64,000 nucleotides of DNA from Cyanobacteria bacterium SIG28 (GTDB lineage Bacteria > Cyanobacteriota > Vampirovibrionia > Gastranaerophilales > Gastranaerophilaceae), in NCBI GenBank assembly GCA_015152525.1, contig SUTU01000001.1, positions 101,240-165,239 on the forward strand, given 5' to 3'. The position numbers and the translations under genes are program-made. Each line of letters starts with the position of its first letter. Position 1 is the first letter of the stretch. Shown piece after piece: positions 1-8,985 of this stretch. Below the pieces are notes generated by a model, which did not search any database, was not told where the DNA came from, and saw only the letters and a list, made by a program, of their open reading frames with translations.

Positions 1-925
1 CAATTATCAATGAAAAAGAAACAAGCTTAACATGCATAGCACCCAGCACAAGCATTACAAGTAAGAGTAATTTATTAAAAACATTTACTTTACTATCAAG
101 TATTGATAATAGAAATATTAACAGGGCATAACAGTATGACAAAATAAAGCCTAAAGAATGAGACTCTACCAAAATATGCCACCATTCAACAATATAAGTT
201 CGAGTCATTGTATTGGCAGAAAGTAAAAATCCTAAATAATCTGTTCCATAAGGATTAATTATTAACAAAATTGAAGCTAATAAAAAAACTATAAAATATT
301 TTTTCCAACGCTGTTTTGTTATCACAGCATTTAACAAATATAAGAAAATCAAACCCAAGCCCGATACAATACCGCCATGAAGATTGTTCCAAATAATTGT
401 GAGCGGTAATATTAGCCATATACAATTCGAATTTTTAGCTCTATATTTTTCCAACAGATATAAAAATATTGAAAAGAACATAAAACTAAACATTTGACAT
501 CTTACAATACTACCGTTTATACTGCTAAACAGAATTAAAAAGAGAATTATCGGAAACAGAAGTTTTGGATAATTTTTTGATTGTAAACTTTGAGTTTTTA
601 AAACAAAAAATGCTGTAAAAAACATTAAAAATGAATGTAAGAAAATTAACCCAAAAGTTCCAATATGCTTTAAAAACCAATAGAAAACAACACCGGAACC
701 CCATTCATGGTCATACCATTTGTGAGTAGGCGTATAAGAAAGAAAATCGTTGTAGTGAATAATCCCTTTTTCTAAAAAAGCTTCACCTACAATTAACCTT
801 GCGTATAAATCATAGTCATAGTTTCTGGATAAACATCCTAAAAACAAACAAAAGAGAAATAATAAAGTATACAAAAACCAAGATTTTGTATACATTTTTT
901 TTAAAACACCGCAATTATTTTCCAT
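1..925 (-). CDS. Polytopic membrane protein, glycosyltransferase-like (3' end cut by window edge)
   Basis: This open frame is not in the ORF track because it runs off the left edge. Reading the minus strand from an ATG at 925 gives an uninterrupted protein of about 308 residues to the edge. It starts MENNCGVLKKMYTKSW, has a hydrophobic segment (FLYTLLFLFCLFLGC), then a luminal-type loop with YDHEWGSGVVFYW. Many further membrane segments follow, with NLHGG and TYIVEWWH motifs. Acidic loop motifs followed by repeated membrane helices and NLHGG are typical of PMT/GT39-like bacterial glycosyltransferases and relatives, so a lipid-linked sugar transferase of the inner membrane is possible. I infer this from layout only. 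The C-terminus is missing. Confidence 0.7.
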   Translation of the reverse strand, partial: MENNCGVLKKMYTKSWFLYTLLFLFCLFLGCLSRNYDYDLYARLIVGEAFLEKGIIHYNDFLSYTPTHKWYDHEWGSGVVFYWFLKHIGTFGLIFLHSFLMFFTAFFVLKTQSLQSKNYPKLLFPIILFLILFSSINGSIVRCQMFSFMFFSIFLYLLEKYRAKNSNCIWLILPLTIIWNNLHGGIVSGLGLIFLYLLNAVITKQRWKKYFIVFLLASILLIINPYGTDYLGFLLSANTMTRTYIVEWWHILVESHSLGFILSYCYALLIFLLSILDSKVNVFNKLLLLVMLVLGAMHVKLVSFSLII

Positions 926-1041
926 TTTAACTCTCTTCCCTAATCTCATTTACAATTGTAATATAAAAAAAACATTTGTTACTATATACAAGTTTTATGG
1001 TAAAATATTTTTACAAATATATCAGATAAAGGGAGAGGATT

Positions 1042-2283
1042 ATGGGTTTAACTCTTGTAGAAAAAATTATTTCAGAACACGCAGGTAAAAATGTTCATGC
1101 CGGTGAATTAGTTATTTCAAAAGTTGATGTTGCAGCAGTTCAAGACGGCACCGGTCCTCTGACCGTTCAAGAATTTAAAAAACTGGGTGTTCCAAAACTT
1201 AAAAACCCTGAACGTTCAATATTGTTTATTGACCATGCTGCTCCTAGTCCAAGAAAAGAACTTTCAAACACTCATATGGTTTTGAGAGATTTTGCCAAAG
1301 AATACGGTGCCGTTCTTTCTGATATCGGTGCCGGTGTTTGCCACCAAAGACTTATTGAAACTTTTGTAAACCCTGGTGAAGTTTTGGTAGGCGCTGATTC
1401 TCACACTTGCACTTCAGGTGCATTATCTGCTTTTGCTACCGGCATGGGGTCAACTGATATAGCTGTTGCCATGGCCTTAGGCAAAACTTGGCTAAAAGTT
1501 CCTGCTACATTCAAAGTTATTGTTAATGGTAAATTTAAGCCGGGTGTGTGTTCTAAAGACTTAATGTTGCACTTTATCGGTATGATTGGTGCTGATGGTG
1601 CTACATATAAAGCATTAGAATTTTGCGGTGAAGCAATTGAAAACATGACAATGTCAGAACGTTTTACTTTAGCAAACATGGCTGTTGAAGCCGGTGCTAA
1701 ATGCGGATTATTTATTGCTGATGAAAAGACTCGAGAATTTTTAAAAGAAAGAGGACGTGAAGATAAATTTAGACAAATTCTTCCTGATAGCGATGCTGAA
1801 TACGAAAGAATCATTGAGATTAATGCAGAAGATGTTCCACATACAGTTTCTTGTCCTCATACTGTAGACAATACTAAGCCTGCCGAAGAATTATCTGATA
1901 TTAAAGTTAATCAAGTTTTTGTCGGAACTTGTACAAACGGCAGAATTGAAGATTTGCGAGTTGTTGCTGAAATATTGAAAGGGAAAACAGTTCATAGCGA
2001 TGTTAGACTTTTGATATGTCCGGCTTCAAAAGATGTTTTCAAACAAGCATTAAAAGAAGGTTTGATTGATATTTTTGTAGATGCAAATGCTGCAATCTTA
2101 ACATCAGGTTGCGGACCTTGTGTTGGTGTTCATGCCGGCACATTAGGTGATGGTGAAGTTTGTTTAGCAACACAAAACAGAAACTTCCAAGGCAGAATGG
2201 GAAACACTAAAGGTTTTATTTACTTATCTTCTCCATATGTTGCAGCCTACACTGCACTAAGAGGATATATTGCAACAAAATAA
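1042..2283 (+). CDS. leuC: 3-isopropylmalate dehydratase large subunit
   Basis: This is the [4Fe-4S] aconitase-family subunit that isomerises 2- to 3-isopropylmalate in leucine synthesis. It works as a heterodimer with LeuD, which is not found in this window. The 413-aa protein contains the substrate/cluster motifs GADSHTCTSGALSAF, FVGTCTNGR and the two-cysteine cluster motif TSGCGPCVGVHAG, followed by NRNFQGRMG. Its length fits the shorter archaeal/bacterial LeuC type rather than the ~466-aa E. coli type. That type overlaps homoaconitase/2,3-dimethylmalate dehydratase, so the exact substrate is slightly uncertain. The ATG has a good ribosome site (GGGAGAGG) just upstream. The next gene, 40 bp on, is an unrelated membrane protein. 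Confidence 0.93.
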   Translation: MGLTLVEKIISEHAGKNVHAGELVISKVDVAAVQDGTGPLTVQEFKKLGVPKLKNPERSILFIDHAAPSPRKELSNTHMVLRDFAKEYGAVLSDIGAGVCHQRLIETFVNPGEVLVGADSHTCTSGALSAFATGMGSTDIAVAMALGKTWLKVPATFKVIVNGKFKPGVCSKDLMLHFIGMIGADGATYKALEFCGEAIENMTMSERFTLANMAVEAGAKCGLFIADEKTREFLKERGREDKFRQILPDSDAEYERIIEINAEDVPHTVSCPHTVDNTKPAEELSDIKVNQVFVGTCTNGRIEDLRVVAEILKGKTVHSDVRLLICPASKDVFKQALKEGLIDIFVDANAAILTSGCGPCVGVHAGTLGDGEVCLATQNRNFQGRMGNTKGFIYLSSPYVAAYTALRGYIATK

Positions 2284-2322
2284 GAACAGGTTTAAAACTT
2301 TGAATATTAAGGAGCTTTTATA

Positions 2323-2808
2323 ATGAATTTATTACTTATAAAACAATTAGCTATAATAAGCGCTATTGCCGGTGTTATTATTGGTTTAATTACTGTTATA
2401 CCATACGTAAGTTTAGTAAGTTTCTTAATACTTTTAACATGCGTTTCCGTATTTGTCCTTGTTTATTTGAAACAAAATGATTTAATCGGGATTATAAGTA
2501 TAAAAGAAGGTTGTATTTTCGGTGCAATAATAGGATTTGTTTCTTTTCTTACTTTTTCCATAATTTATGCACCTATAAGCTCAATATTAGGAACATTAAT
2601 TTCGGCTTATCCTCAAAAACACTTTATCTATTTTGTTACAGATTTCGGAACTTTTGTCATAACAGTTTTTATACTACTTTTTATGGCAGGCTTAAGTGCG
2701 TTATTCAACGGTTTTTCAGGACTTGTAACAGCTTATTTATACGAAATATTTACCGGTATCAAAAAAGAAACTGATGAAAACAACAGTATAGATTTCACCG
2801 TTGAATAA
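2323..2808 (+). CDS. Small polytopic membrane protein, unknown function
   Basis: The 161-aa protein has about four hydrophobic helices: residues ~8-30, 33-50, 63-90 and 105-140. It ends in a short charged tail (KKETDENNSIDFTVE). AAGGAG lies 8 nt before the ATG. It follows leuC by 40 bp on the same strand and could be cotranscribed. No catalytic motif is visible and I do not recognise a family. An AT-only hairpin follows the stop codon. Confidence 0.75.
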   Translation: MNLLLIKQLAIISAIAGVIIGLITVIPYVSLVSFLILLTCVSVFVLVYLKQNDLIGIISIKEGCIFGAIIGFVSFLTFSIIYAPISSILGTLISAYPQKHFIYFVTDFGTFVITVFILLFMAGLSALFNGFSGLVTAYLYEIFTGIKKETDENNSIDFTVE

Positions 2809-2834
2809 ATTTTAATAATGTAAAATTTTTATTT
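2807..2834 (+). terminator. Weak AT-rich hairpin after the membrane protein gene
   Basis: AAATTTTA and TAAAATTT form an 8-bp stem around ATAATG and run into a T-rich stretch (TTATTTT). All pairs are A-T, so it is at best a weak intrinsic terminator. Confidence 0.35.
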
Positions 2835-2931
2835 TAGAGCATGACATTTTTTCTTGTTTTTGTTAATATCATAGATGTGTGGAGTATTCTTTTTACTTGA
2901 ATAAAACATTACACTGGCTATTTTCGAAATA

Positions 2932-2996
2932 TGTAAATAATTGTAAATTACTTTTTTATAAATAGCAAAAAAAAATATTCACCGGACTTGTATTAA
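2932..2996 (+). promoter_or_regulatory. HLR1-like operator and promoter of the 3020 operon
   Basis: Two TGTAAA half-sites start at 2932 and 2942, exactly 10 bp apart. The complementary strand matches the cyanobacterial HLR1 consensus KTTACAWWNNKTTACAWW. Downstream are GCAAAAAAA (2965-2973), a 12-nt spacer and ACTTGTATTA (2986-2995) as the -10 region. The predicted start lies near 3003, placing the repeat centre near -63. The same arrangement precedes five other genes in the window. No TTGACA-type -35 is visible, which suggests an activator-dependent promoter. Confidence 0.6.
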
Positions 2997-3019
2997 ATAG
3001 TTGATGTGTAGGAATTCGT

Positions 3020-4057
3020 ATGATTAAAGCTGTAGACAATACTTCTAAAACGGTTGCATTCACTTCTGATGACAAAAAGAAGAACTCAAAGAATGAAACA
3101 AGAATTTTGCCAAACACAGTTGGTACTCGTGTTAAACAAGGTTTTCAAAAAACATCCAGCGCATTTTTAGATTATCCGGTAAAAGGTTTAAGAGGAGATA
3201 TAAATTCAAATTTTTACGAATTCTTAACTATGGGAACAGTTCCATACCTTCTCGGTAGCGGAATGTTTATGGTAGGTTTCAATTGTGTTAAAGGCTCACT
3301 TAGTCCTAAAGCTCGTTTAAACGGCAAAAAAATGGGATTAGGTGTTGTTTTATACGGTGTAATGAAAAATCTTTCAAAGCATTTGGTTACAAAACCTGTA
3401 GAATTAGCAACAGGTGTTGATACTGAAATGCCTTACGAAAACATTGTATACCCACTTCCAAAAGAAGCCGGTGAAGATGCAAGTATAGAAATTCAACATC
3501 AACAACGTAAAATATTTGACAGTAAAGAGTTTTACAGAAAAGATTTATTACACAGAGATTATTACGACAAAATTGCAAAAAAACTGGGATTTGGAGAGGA
3601 TTTAAACGATTCAATTACAGAAGTTTCTCCTGCTATTCAAAATATTGTTGCAATGTCTAATTTAGCAAAAAGCATTGCTTCATATTCTTGGGCAGCAGTT
3701 GGCGTTATGCTTGCGTCACAAGATTCTTGGTCAAATTTCTTTGACGCATTTACTAACAGACAAAAACAGCCTAATGTAGGTGATTCGAAACTTGTTGGCG
3801 GAATTAAAAACTTTGGTAAAAACACATGGAACGTTACAAAAGCTTTCGGAACATCGTTGGTTGAGTCTTCTAAATCATTATGGAACGGCAATCCTGCATA
3901 CAGCGGTTTCAAGAAACATGCCGGTAAAACTCTTGTTTCAACAGCGGTTGCACTTACTGTAGTTTTAACAGCAAACGTAATTACTAAAGCAAAAGATATG
4001 ACAAAAAATAAGAATAAAAACACTATCGACAAAACCAAAGAAAGTACGGTGATTTAG
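3020..4057 (+). CDS. Lineage-type membrane-associated protein, paralogous to next gene
   Basis: The 345-aa protein is of unknown function. It has a charged, probably disordered leader (residues 1-40, with VAFTSDDKKK) and no cleavable signal peptide. A hydrophobic stretch (~70-92) is followed by KPVELATGVDTEM, and a C-terminal membrane helix (~305-325, TLVSTAVALTVVLTANVIT) precedes a lysine-rich tail. The segment from ~45 to 150 parallels residues ~60-180 of the next protein: both have a hydrophobic pair, then KP(V/A)EL, then a Tyr/Pro-rich stretch. So they look like distant paralogues. The next ATG lies 2 nt after its stop, implying coupled translation. It is the first gene of a three-gene cluster ending in an amylase-like protein. 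Confidence 0.8.
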   Translation: MIKAVDNTSKTVAFTSDDKKKNSKNETRILPNTVGTRVKQGFQKTSSAFLDYPVKGLRGDINSNFYEFLTMGTVPYLLGSGMFMVGFNCVKGSLSPKARLNGKKMGLGVVLYGVMKNLSKHLVTKPVELATGVDTEMPYENIVYPLPKEAGEDASIEIQHQQRKIFDSKEFYRKDLLHRDYYDKIAKKLGFGEDLNDSITEVSPAIQNIVAMSNLAKSIASYSWAAVGVMLASQDSWSNFFDAFTNRQKQPNVGDSKLVGGIKNFGKNTWNVTKAFGTSLVESSKSLWNGNPAYSGFKKHAGKTLVSTAVALTVVLTANVITKAKDMTKNKNKNTIDKTKESTVI

Positions 4058-4059
4058 TT

Positions 4060-6735
4060 ATGGCAATTAATCCTATACAAATTAATATAAATAACACTAA
4101 ATCAGTATCCTTTAAAAAGAAAGAATACAAATCTTACTTGCAAGCTGAAGGTGCAGTTGATACAACAAACAATGTTAAACCATTACCGGGTAAGGGTCAT
4201 TTAATACACGATGGTATTTCAAACAAAGTTAAATATTTCTTTAAAGATATTGCATACGATTTTAAATCAATTAAAAACGCATTCAACGGAACCGCTAATG
4301 ATCACCAATCAGGAAGACTTAATGATGTAGGACTAAAACTCAGCGGTATCGGAATTGCAACTTATTTAGCCTCAAAAACAACTGATCCGAGAGCAAGATT
4401 AATGGAGTATGTTGGTTTAGGTGCATTCCTTGCAGCAATGGATTTATATCCAAAACTAGCTATCAATAAGCCTGCCGAACTAATTCACGGGTTTGAAATT
4501 GATAAACAGTTTATAGATGACCAAGGCAGAAAAAAATCCGTTTACCAAGACAGCAACTATATTCCATATGACTTATACAGAGGAGAAGCTAAAGGTGAAT
4601 CTTTAGAAGAAATCGGCGACAATATGGGAATTCCTAAAAACATCGTAAATCGCAACGATTTAACAAGAGAACAAACCCGAAAAATTGCAACACAAAGTAA
4701 TACGCTTTGGATGTTAACTGCTTGTGCGACTCCTGCAATGACAGCTTTGATTTGCAGAGGATTAGAAGAACCTTTAGGATACGGTATTCAACAAGTTCGT
4801 AACGCAAAGCATAACAACAGAATTTCTAAAATGCTTCAAAAAACAACAAATATGACTACAGATGTTAACTCTATAAAAACAAACGGACTTAGCCATACAG
4901 TTGAAAATCTTATTTCTAAATATAAAGGTGAGGAATTACCACAAGAAGTATTTGAAAAAATATCTAATTTGATAACCAAAGATATTGATGCAAATACTTC
5001 CGAAGGCATAAAAGAAGATTTAGCAAGAATTTTAAGAAGCGGTAAAAATGGTGCAGACTCATACGTTGTTAATGCAAGTTCTGCTGACAATATAGTTGAA
5101 GCCGTTAAAAAACTGGTTCCGAAAAATAACAGCGATAGTGTTAAAAACGCATTAATACCTACTAAAGCAGAAATTGAAACGATTTTAGAGAAATACGCGC
5201 CTAAATCAGAATTAGAAAAAGGTGCAACACTAACGAAAGAAAATATAAGCGAATTTAGAACAGAATTAAGCAAATTAATCGAAAGTAAGACAAAAAGTCT
5301 TTCAGATGTTCCTGCAGATTATCTTAAAAACAGAAGCAATAGTATTGTCGAAGGTGCTGCAAATGTTCTTCAAACTAAAAAATCAAATTTTGTAAGTGAA
5401 AACGTATTAAAAGATGTTGTTAATTTTGCAAAAGTTATTGGCGATTTTAAAAATAATGACAAGCTTTTAGACAGTACAAAATCTTTCAAATTTGAATTTG
5501 CGCCACAAACAGTTATTGCTCGTTCTTATAACAAATTTCAAGATACACTCTTAAAAGAACTTAAAATTTCTTACAAAGATTTAAAGCTAATGGAAGAATC
5601 TGAAAAAGCAACTGCAGAAATTTTTGACAAAAAATTAACAGAGCTTTGTAAAGACGAAGCCAGATACAACAAAACCGTTAAAAAACTTGGCAAAATAATT
5701 TCTGACATGGAAATTCAGCTTGACGGTAAAAACGCAGATTCTTCTCACATCAAAGATTTAATAACAGCAATTGAAAACAACTATAATAAGACTGCTCAAA
5801 GATTAGCAGAGCTTGATTCTAATAAGTTTAAAAACACTATTGATAAACTGGTTAAAGAAGACCCTAAAACATTGTCTAACACAGTTACATCTAAAACCGA
5901 TTTAAGAGAATTTTTAGACGGTATTAGAGTTGACAAGTACGCTGACATTAACAACATTAAATACTGGTCAGAAGAATTTGGACATAAGGGAAGAATTGAT
6001 TATGCTAAACATAACGCAAAAGGCATAGGTTCTTCAAAGAATTTTGTAATAGACAGAATTGTTGACAGATATTCAGGTGCTAAAAATTCATTCTACAGAA
6101 CATTACATTTGTTTGACGTTTATAAAAGAGCTGCAAATCCTGCAGACTTTAGCGCTAATCCGGAATACGCTAACGAACTTATCAACAAGGGTAAAGCTAC
6201 TCTAATGACAGCTAATAGTTCTGAGCACACTTTGAAATTAAATACAATCAATGGCGCAAATTTCTACAAAGATTTATTCAATACAATCTGGAAACCTGAA
6301 GATTACACCAATAGCGGTATCAAGTCTAAAGGCTTTGTTACTGATACAACTAAAGCCGCTCTTAAAGATGTGAATGAAGCTGCTTCAGGAAACGTTTTAG
6401 ACAGATTCCAACAATATATTATGCGTTTCAAACATATTGTCGGAAATAATGATATAGATTTTACGAAACCGGAACACAAATTAGACACATCTGTCTTAAA
6501 CAAGTACGAAAAAAGCGCTAAAACCAGACTTTCTATTTTTAACCTTGTAGGTCAAAATCCGGCTGAAATGCTTCGAAATTCTGCTAAAAACAAATATGCA
6601 TCTACAAAATGGCTAAGAATTATGTCTGTAATAACAGCCGGTATATTTAGTACCGCAATTCTTGCTCAATTCGGATTTGGAAAAATTAGAAACCCACAAA
6701 ATATAAAAAAGCAGGTGAATGATGAAGTTAAATAG
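4060..6735 (+). CDS. Large lineage-type coiled-coil/membrane protein, unknown function
   Basis: The 891-aa protein begins MAINPIQININNTKSVSFKKK, an N-terminal pattern shared with other unknown proteins here. Residues ~60-180 resemble the upstream 345-aa protein, including a hydrophobic region and NKPAELIHGFEID. A hydrophobic stretch at ~215-235 precedes a long lysine/glutamate-rich, mainly helical middle (~250-800), plausibly coiled coil. One C-terminal membrane helix (WLRIMSVITAGIFSTAILAQFG) lies near residue 870. It has no enzyme motif that I recognise. Its 3' end overlaps the amylase-like gene by 17 bp. A role in envelope or cell-surface architecture is possible, but this is inferred only from topology. 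Confidence 0.8.
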   Translation: MAINPIQININNTKSVSFKKKEYKSYLQAEGAVDTTNNVKPLPGKGHLIHDGISNKVKYFFKDIAYDFKSIKNAFNGTANDHQSGRLNDVGLKLSGIGIATYLASKTTDPRARLMEYVGLGAFLAAMDLYPKLAINKPAELIHGFEIDKQFIDDQGRKKSVYQDSNYIPYDLYRGEAKGESLEEIGDNMGIPKNIVNRNDLTREQTRKIATQSNTLWMLTACATPAMTALICRGLEEPLGYGIQQVRNAKHNNRISKMLQKTTNMTTDVNSIKTNGLSHTVENLISKYKGEELPQEVFEKISNLITKDIDANTSEGIKEDLARILRSGKNGADSYVVNASSADNIVEAVKKLVPKNNSDSVKNALIPTKAEIETILEKYAPKSELEKGATLTKENISEFRTELSKLIESKTKSLSDVPADYLKNRSNSIVEGAANVLQTKKSNFVSENVLKDVVNFAKVIGDFKNNDKLLDSTKSFKFEFAPQTVIARSYNKFQDTLLKELKISYKDLKLMEESEKATAEIFDKKLTELCKDEARYNKTVKKLGKIISDMEIQLDGKNADSSHIKDLITAIENNYNKTAQRLAELDSNKFKNTIDKLVKEDPKTLSNTVTSKTDLREFLDGIRVDKYADINNIKYWSEEFGHKGRIDYAKHNAKGIGSSKNFVIDRIVDRYSGAKNSFYRTLHLFDVYKRAANPADFSANPEYANELINKGKATLMTANSSEHTLKLNTINGANFYKDLFNTIWKPEDYTNSGIKSKGFVTDTTKAALKDVNEAASGNVLDRFQQYIMRFKHIVGNNDIDFTKPEHKLDTSVLNKYEKSAKTRLSIFNLVGQNPAEMLRNSAKNKYASTKWLRIMSVITAGIFSTAILAQFGFGKIRNPQNIKKQVNDEVK

Positions 6736-8593
6736 TCTTTTTATCAATCCTATACAAGCTAAAACACCACAGATTATTCCAACCATGAAAGGTGCGGATT
6801 TTGAACCAACACAAAAAACTCAAAATCCGGAATTAGTAATGGCTTATCTTCAATATTCTGCCGTTGCAAATGCTCCTGCTGTTAACAAAGTTGACAAGGT
6901 TTTAGAAACCGAAAAACAACCTTATAAAAACAATTTAAGGTCAATGATACAAAACAATCGTTCTGTAATGTTGGCAATAGTTCCAAGATCATTTACAGCT
7001 CAAGATTTAAACGGCGATGAAAAAATATCACTAAGCCAAGGTGAAAAAGCAGGAACTTTATTAAGCGCAATTGAACGTCTGGATGAAGTTAAGAATGACG
7101 GATTTAACACTATCCACATTTTACCTATTCATCCACCGGGGTTAAAAAATGCTATGGGAACAGCAGGTTCTTTATATTCTCCTGCAAGATTTTTAGAAGA
7201 AGACGGAACTCTGGCTATTGACCCTGTTATCGTTGACAAAAATGACCCAAGAACACCTTCAGAACAGTTTAAAGCCTTTATTGATGAATGCCACAAGCGT
7301 GATATAAAAGTAATGTTAGATTTACCTAGCTGTGCTTCTATCAGCTGGTTTGAAGCTGAACCGGAAATTATGGCATTCGGCAGAAACGGTGAAGATAAAA
7401 CACCTCAAGGCTGGGCTGATATCAGAATGTTTGAACCTTGGGATGATGAAACAAAAAGAACTCTTAACCCAAAATTATTAGAAATGCATAAACAATATGT
7501 TGATGCTTGTATTGATTTAGGTTTAGACGGTATTCGTGCGGACGTTGCCAGAGCGAAACCGCCTGAATTTTGGGATATTTTAATCCCTTATTCAAGAGAA
7601 AAAGACCCTGAATTCGGTTGGTTAGCAGAATCATACACCTATGAATGTGCTTCACCACAAGTTAACATGCCTTACGACAGACCTGAAGACTGTCTAAGAG
7701 CAGGATTTGATGACTATTACGGTCAATTCCACATCTTTAATGAATGGAATACTGCAAAAGAAGTTTATGATAACATCTTGATTAACTTGGATATGTCCCA
7801 CAGGTTACCTGCAGGTAAATCTTGTATCGGTTCGTTTATGACTCACGATGACGTTACAGCTATGAACCATGGCGGTCCGAATTACTGCAATATGACAACA
7901 GTTATACAATCAACAATCCCTATGTGTAACCCTTATTTCGTTGACGGTTTCCAAAGCGGTGATTATTACAATTATCAATATTCTCACAAAGATGATACAG
8001 AAACTGTTACTTATAAAGTTAAACCAAACACAACAGGTCAAACCGTTGCCGAAGGTTTAACAACAGAAGGATACTACAAATACCAGTATTCACCAAAAGA
8101 TGATGACAGTGTAACAAAAGTTCCTTATTACGAAATGGATCACCACGCATTTAAGCTTGATATATTCAATTTATCAAGAAAACCGGGTGGCGATTACCCT
8201 GACATAGGTCGTGTTATGAGAGAAACTCTTAAAATGAGAGAAGAAAATCCGGATTTATTCTCTGATAGAAGCAGCTCTTTCATTATTCTTGATAAAGAAG
8301 GTGATAAAAAAGACCAAATTTTGGCTTATGCAAGACATAACGACGGCAGAACTGCTGTTGTTATTGCCAACAAAAACCCTAACAGAAGATTAACTGGTAC
8401 TATCAAGGTTCCGGGGCTAAAAGAAACTCAAGAACTCAAAAATATGGCACCTAAATATGGTGAGCCAAGCGAATTTCAAGTTGCAGAAGGTGAAATCAGA
8501 GTTGATTTAGCACCATCAGGAGCTTATGTGTTCGAAGTAGACACACCTAACATTCAACAAGACCGAAAAGGTAATGTTTATAAACAAAAATAA
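6719..8593 (+). CDS. Divergent GH13 alpha-amylase-family protein
   Basis: The 624-aa protein has a (beta/alpha)8 glycoside hydrolase family 13 core. The GH13 conserved regions are visible: DGIRADVAR with the nucleophile Asp, GWLAESY with the acid/base Glu, and SFMTHDD with the third acid. Region I reads VMLDLPSCAS, without the usual His of DxVxNH, so activity or specificity may be unusual. There is no signal peptide; the leader MMKLNSLFINPIQAK resembles neighbouring lineage-type proteins, suggesting a cytoplasmic enzyme acting on alpha-glucan or an oligosaccharide. A small internal duplication (GDYYNYQYSHKDD / GYYKYQYSPKDD) sits near residues 418-460. It overlaps the preceding gene by 17 bp. 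The site GCAGGTGA sits directly before two adjacent ATGs. Confidence 0.85.
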   Translation: MMKLNSLFINPIQAKTPQIIPTMKGADFEPTQKTQNPELVMAYLQYSAVANAPAVNKVDKVLETEKQPYKNNLRSMIQNNRSVMLAIVPRSFTAQDLNGDEKISLSQGEKAGTLLSAIERLDEVKNDGFNTIHILPIHPPGLKNAMGTAGSLYSPARFLEEDGTLAIDPVIVDKNDPRTPSEQFKAFIDECHKRDIKVMLDLPSCASISWFEAEPEIMAFGRNGEDKTPQGWADIRMFEPWDDETKRTLNPKLLEMHKQYVDACIDLGLDGIRADVARAKPPEFWDILIPYSREKDPEFGWLAESYTYECASPQVNMPYDRPEDCLRAGFDDYYGQFHIFNEWNTAKEVYDNILINLDMSHRLPAGKSCIGSFMTHDDVTAMNHGGPNYCNMTTVIQSTIPMCNPYFVDGFQSGDYYNYQYSHKDDTETVTYKVKPNTTGQTVAEGLTTEGYYKYQYSPKDDDSVTKVPYYEMDHHAFKLDIFNLSRKPGGDYPDIGRVMRETLKMREENPDLFSDRSSSFIILDKEGDKKDQILAYARHNDGRTAVVIANKNPNRRLTGTIKVPGLKETQELKNMAPKYGEPSEFQVAEGEIRVDLAPSGAYVFEVDTPNIQQDRKGNVYKQK

Positions 8594-8624
8594 TACACAG
8601 CAAACGTTAGATAAAGACGAAAAA

Positions 8625-8665
8625 AATCGGCGGTTTGTCTATGACAAACCGCCGATTGATTTATT
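8625..8665. terminator. Strong bidirectional intrinsic terminator
   Basis: A perfect 15-bp stem (AATCGGCGGTTTGTC / GACAAACCGCCGATT) encloses TAT. On the plus strand it is followed by GATTTATTTT; on the minus strand six T residues follow directly. It lies between the convergent amylase-like gene and the 59-aa gene and can stop both. Confidence 0.9.
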
Positions 8666-8845
8666 TTACCAAATTGACGCACCCTGTCCAAGACTGTTTA
8701 TATTAATTTTATTTGGATTTACTTGAAATAAAGGTTTTTTTATTTCTTCATCATCACCTTTTACTGGCGGAGTATAATTTGCATATCCCCAACTTCCGCT
8801 AGTTTGATTAACACTTTCTGTATTACTTGCACCATTAACTGTCAT
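8666..8845 (-). CDS. Small 59-aa protein, absent from the ORF track
   Basis: The minus strand from ATG 8845 encodes a 59-residue protein starting MTVNGASNTESVNQTSGSWG and ending QGASIW, stopping at TAA. A good ribosome site (GAGAGG) lies 6-7 nt before the ATG. An HLR1-like operator plus promoter lies upstream, and a perfect terminator overlaps the 3' side. The protein is hydrophilic, rich in Asn, Ser and Gly, and has no membrane segment or known domain. The complete expression signals are the main support that it is real. Function is unknown. Confidence 0.7.
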   Translation of the reverse strand: MTVNGASNTESVNQTSGSWGYANYTPPVKGDDEEIKKPLFQVNPNKININSLGQGASIW

Positions 8846-8891
8846 TTTTTGCCTCTCTTTCTATAATAAAAACTTTTCTATATCTTATGTA

Positions 8892-8956
8892 TATATAAAG
8901 TATTTACTATTTAAAAAATTGCCTTTTTTGATTTAATATATTTACAAAACTTTACA
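8892..8956 (-). promoter_or_regulatory. HLR1-like operator and promoter of the 59-aa gene
   Basis: TTTACAAAACTTTACATA (from 8941, plus strand) is a perfect match to the HLR1 consensus. On the gene strand come AAAAAAGGCAATTTTT, a 12-nt spacer and ACTTTATATA (8901-8892). The repeat centre is near -63 from the predicted start. The -10 region is nearly identical to that before the 67-aa gene at 28049. Confidence 0.65.
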
Positions 8957-8985
8957 TAAGTATATCAAGAGAGCATAATATATCA

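Noticed and set aside
1401-1814. Minus-strand 137-aa frame inside leuC
   Set aside because: It lies wholly in the reverse of a clear leuC gene and shows no domain or RBS.
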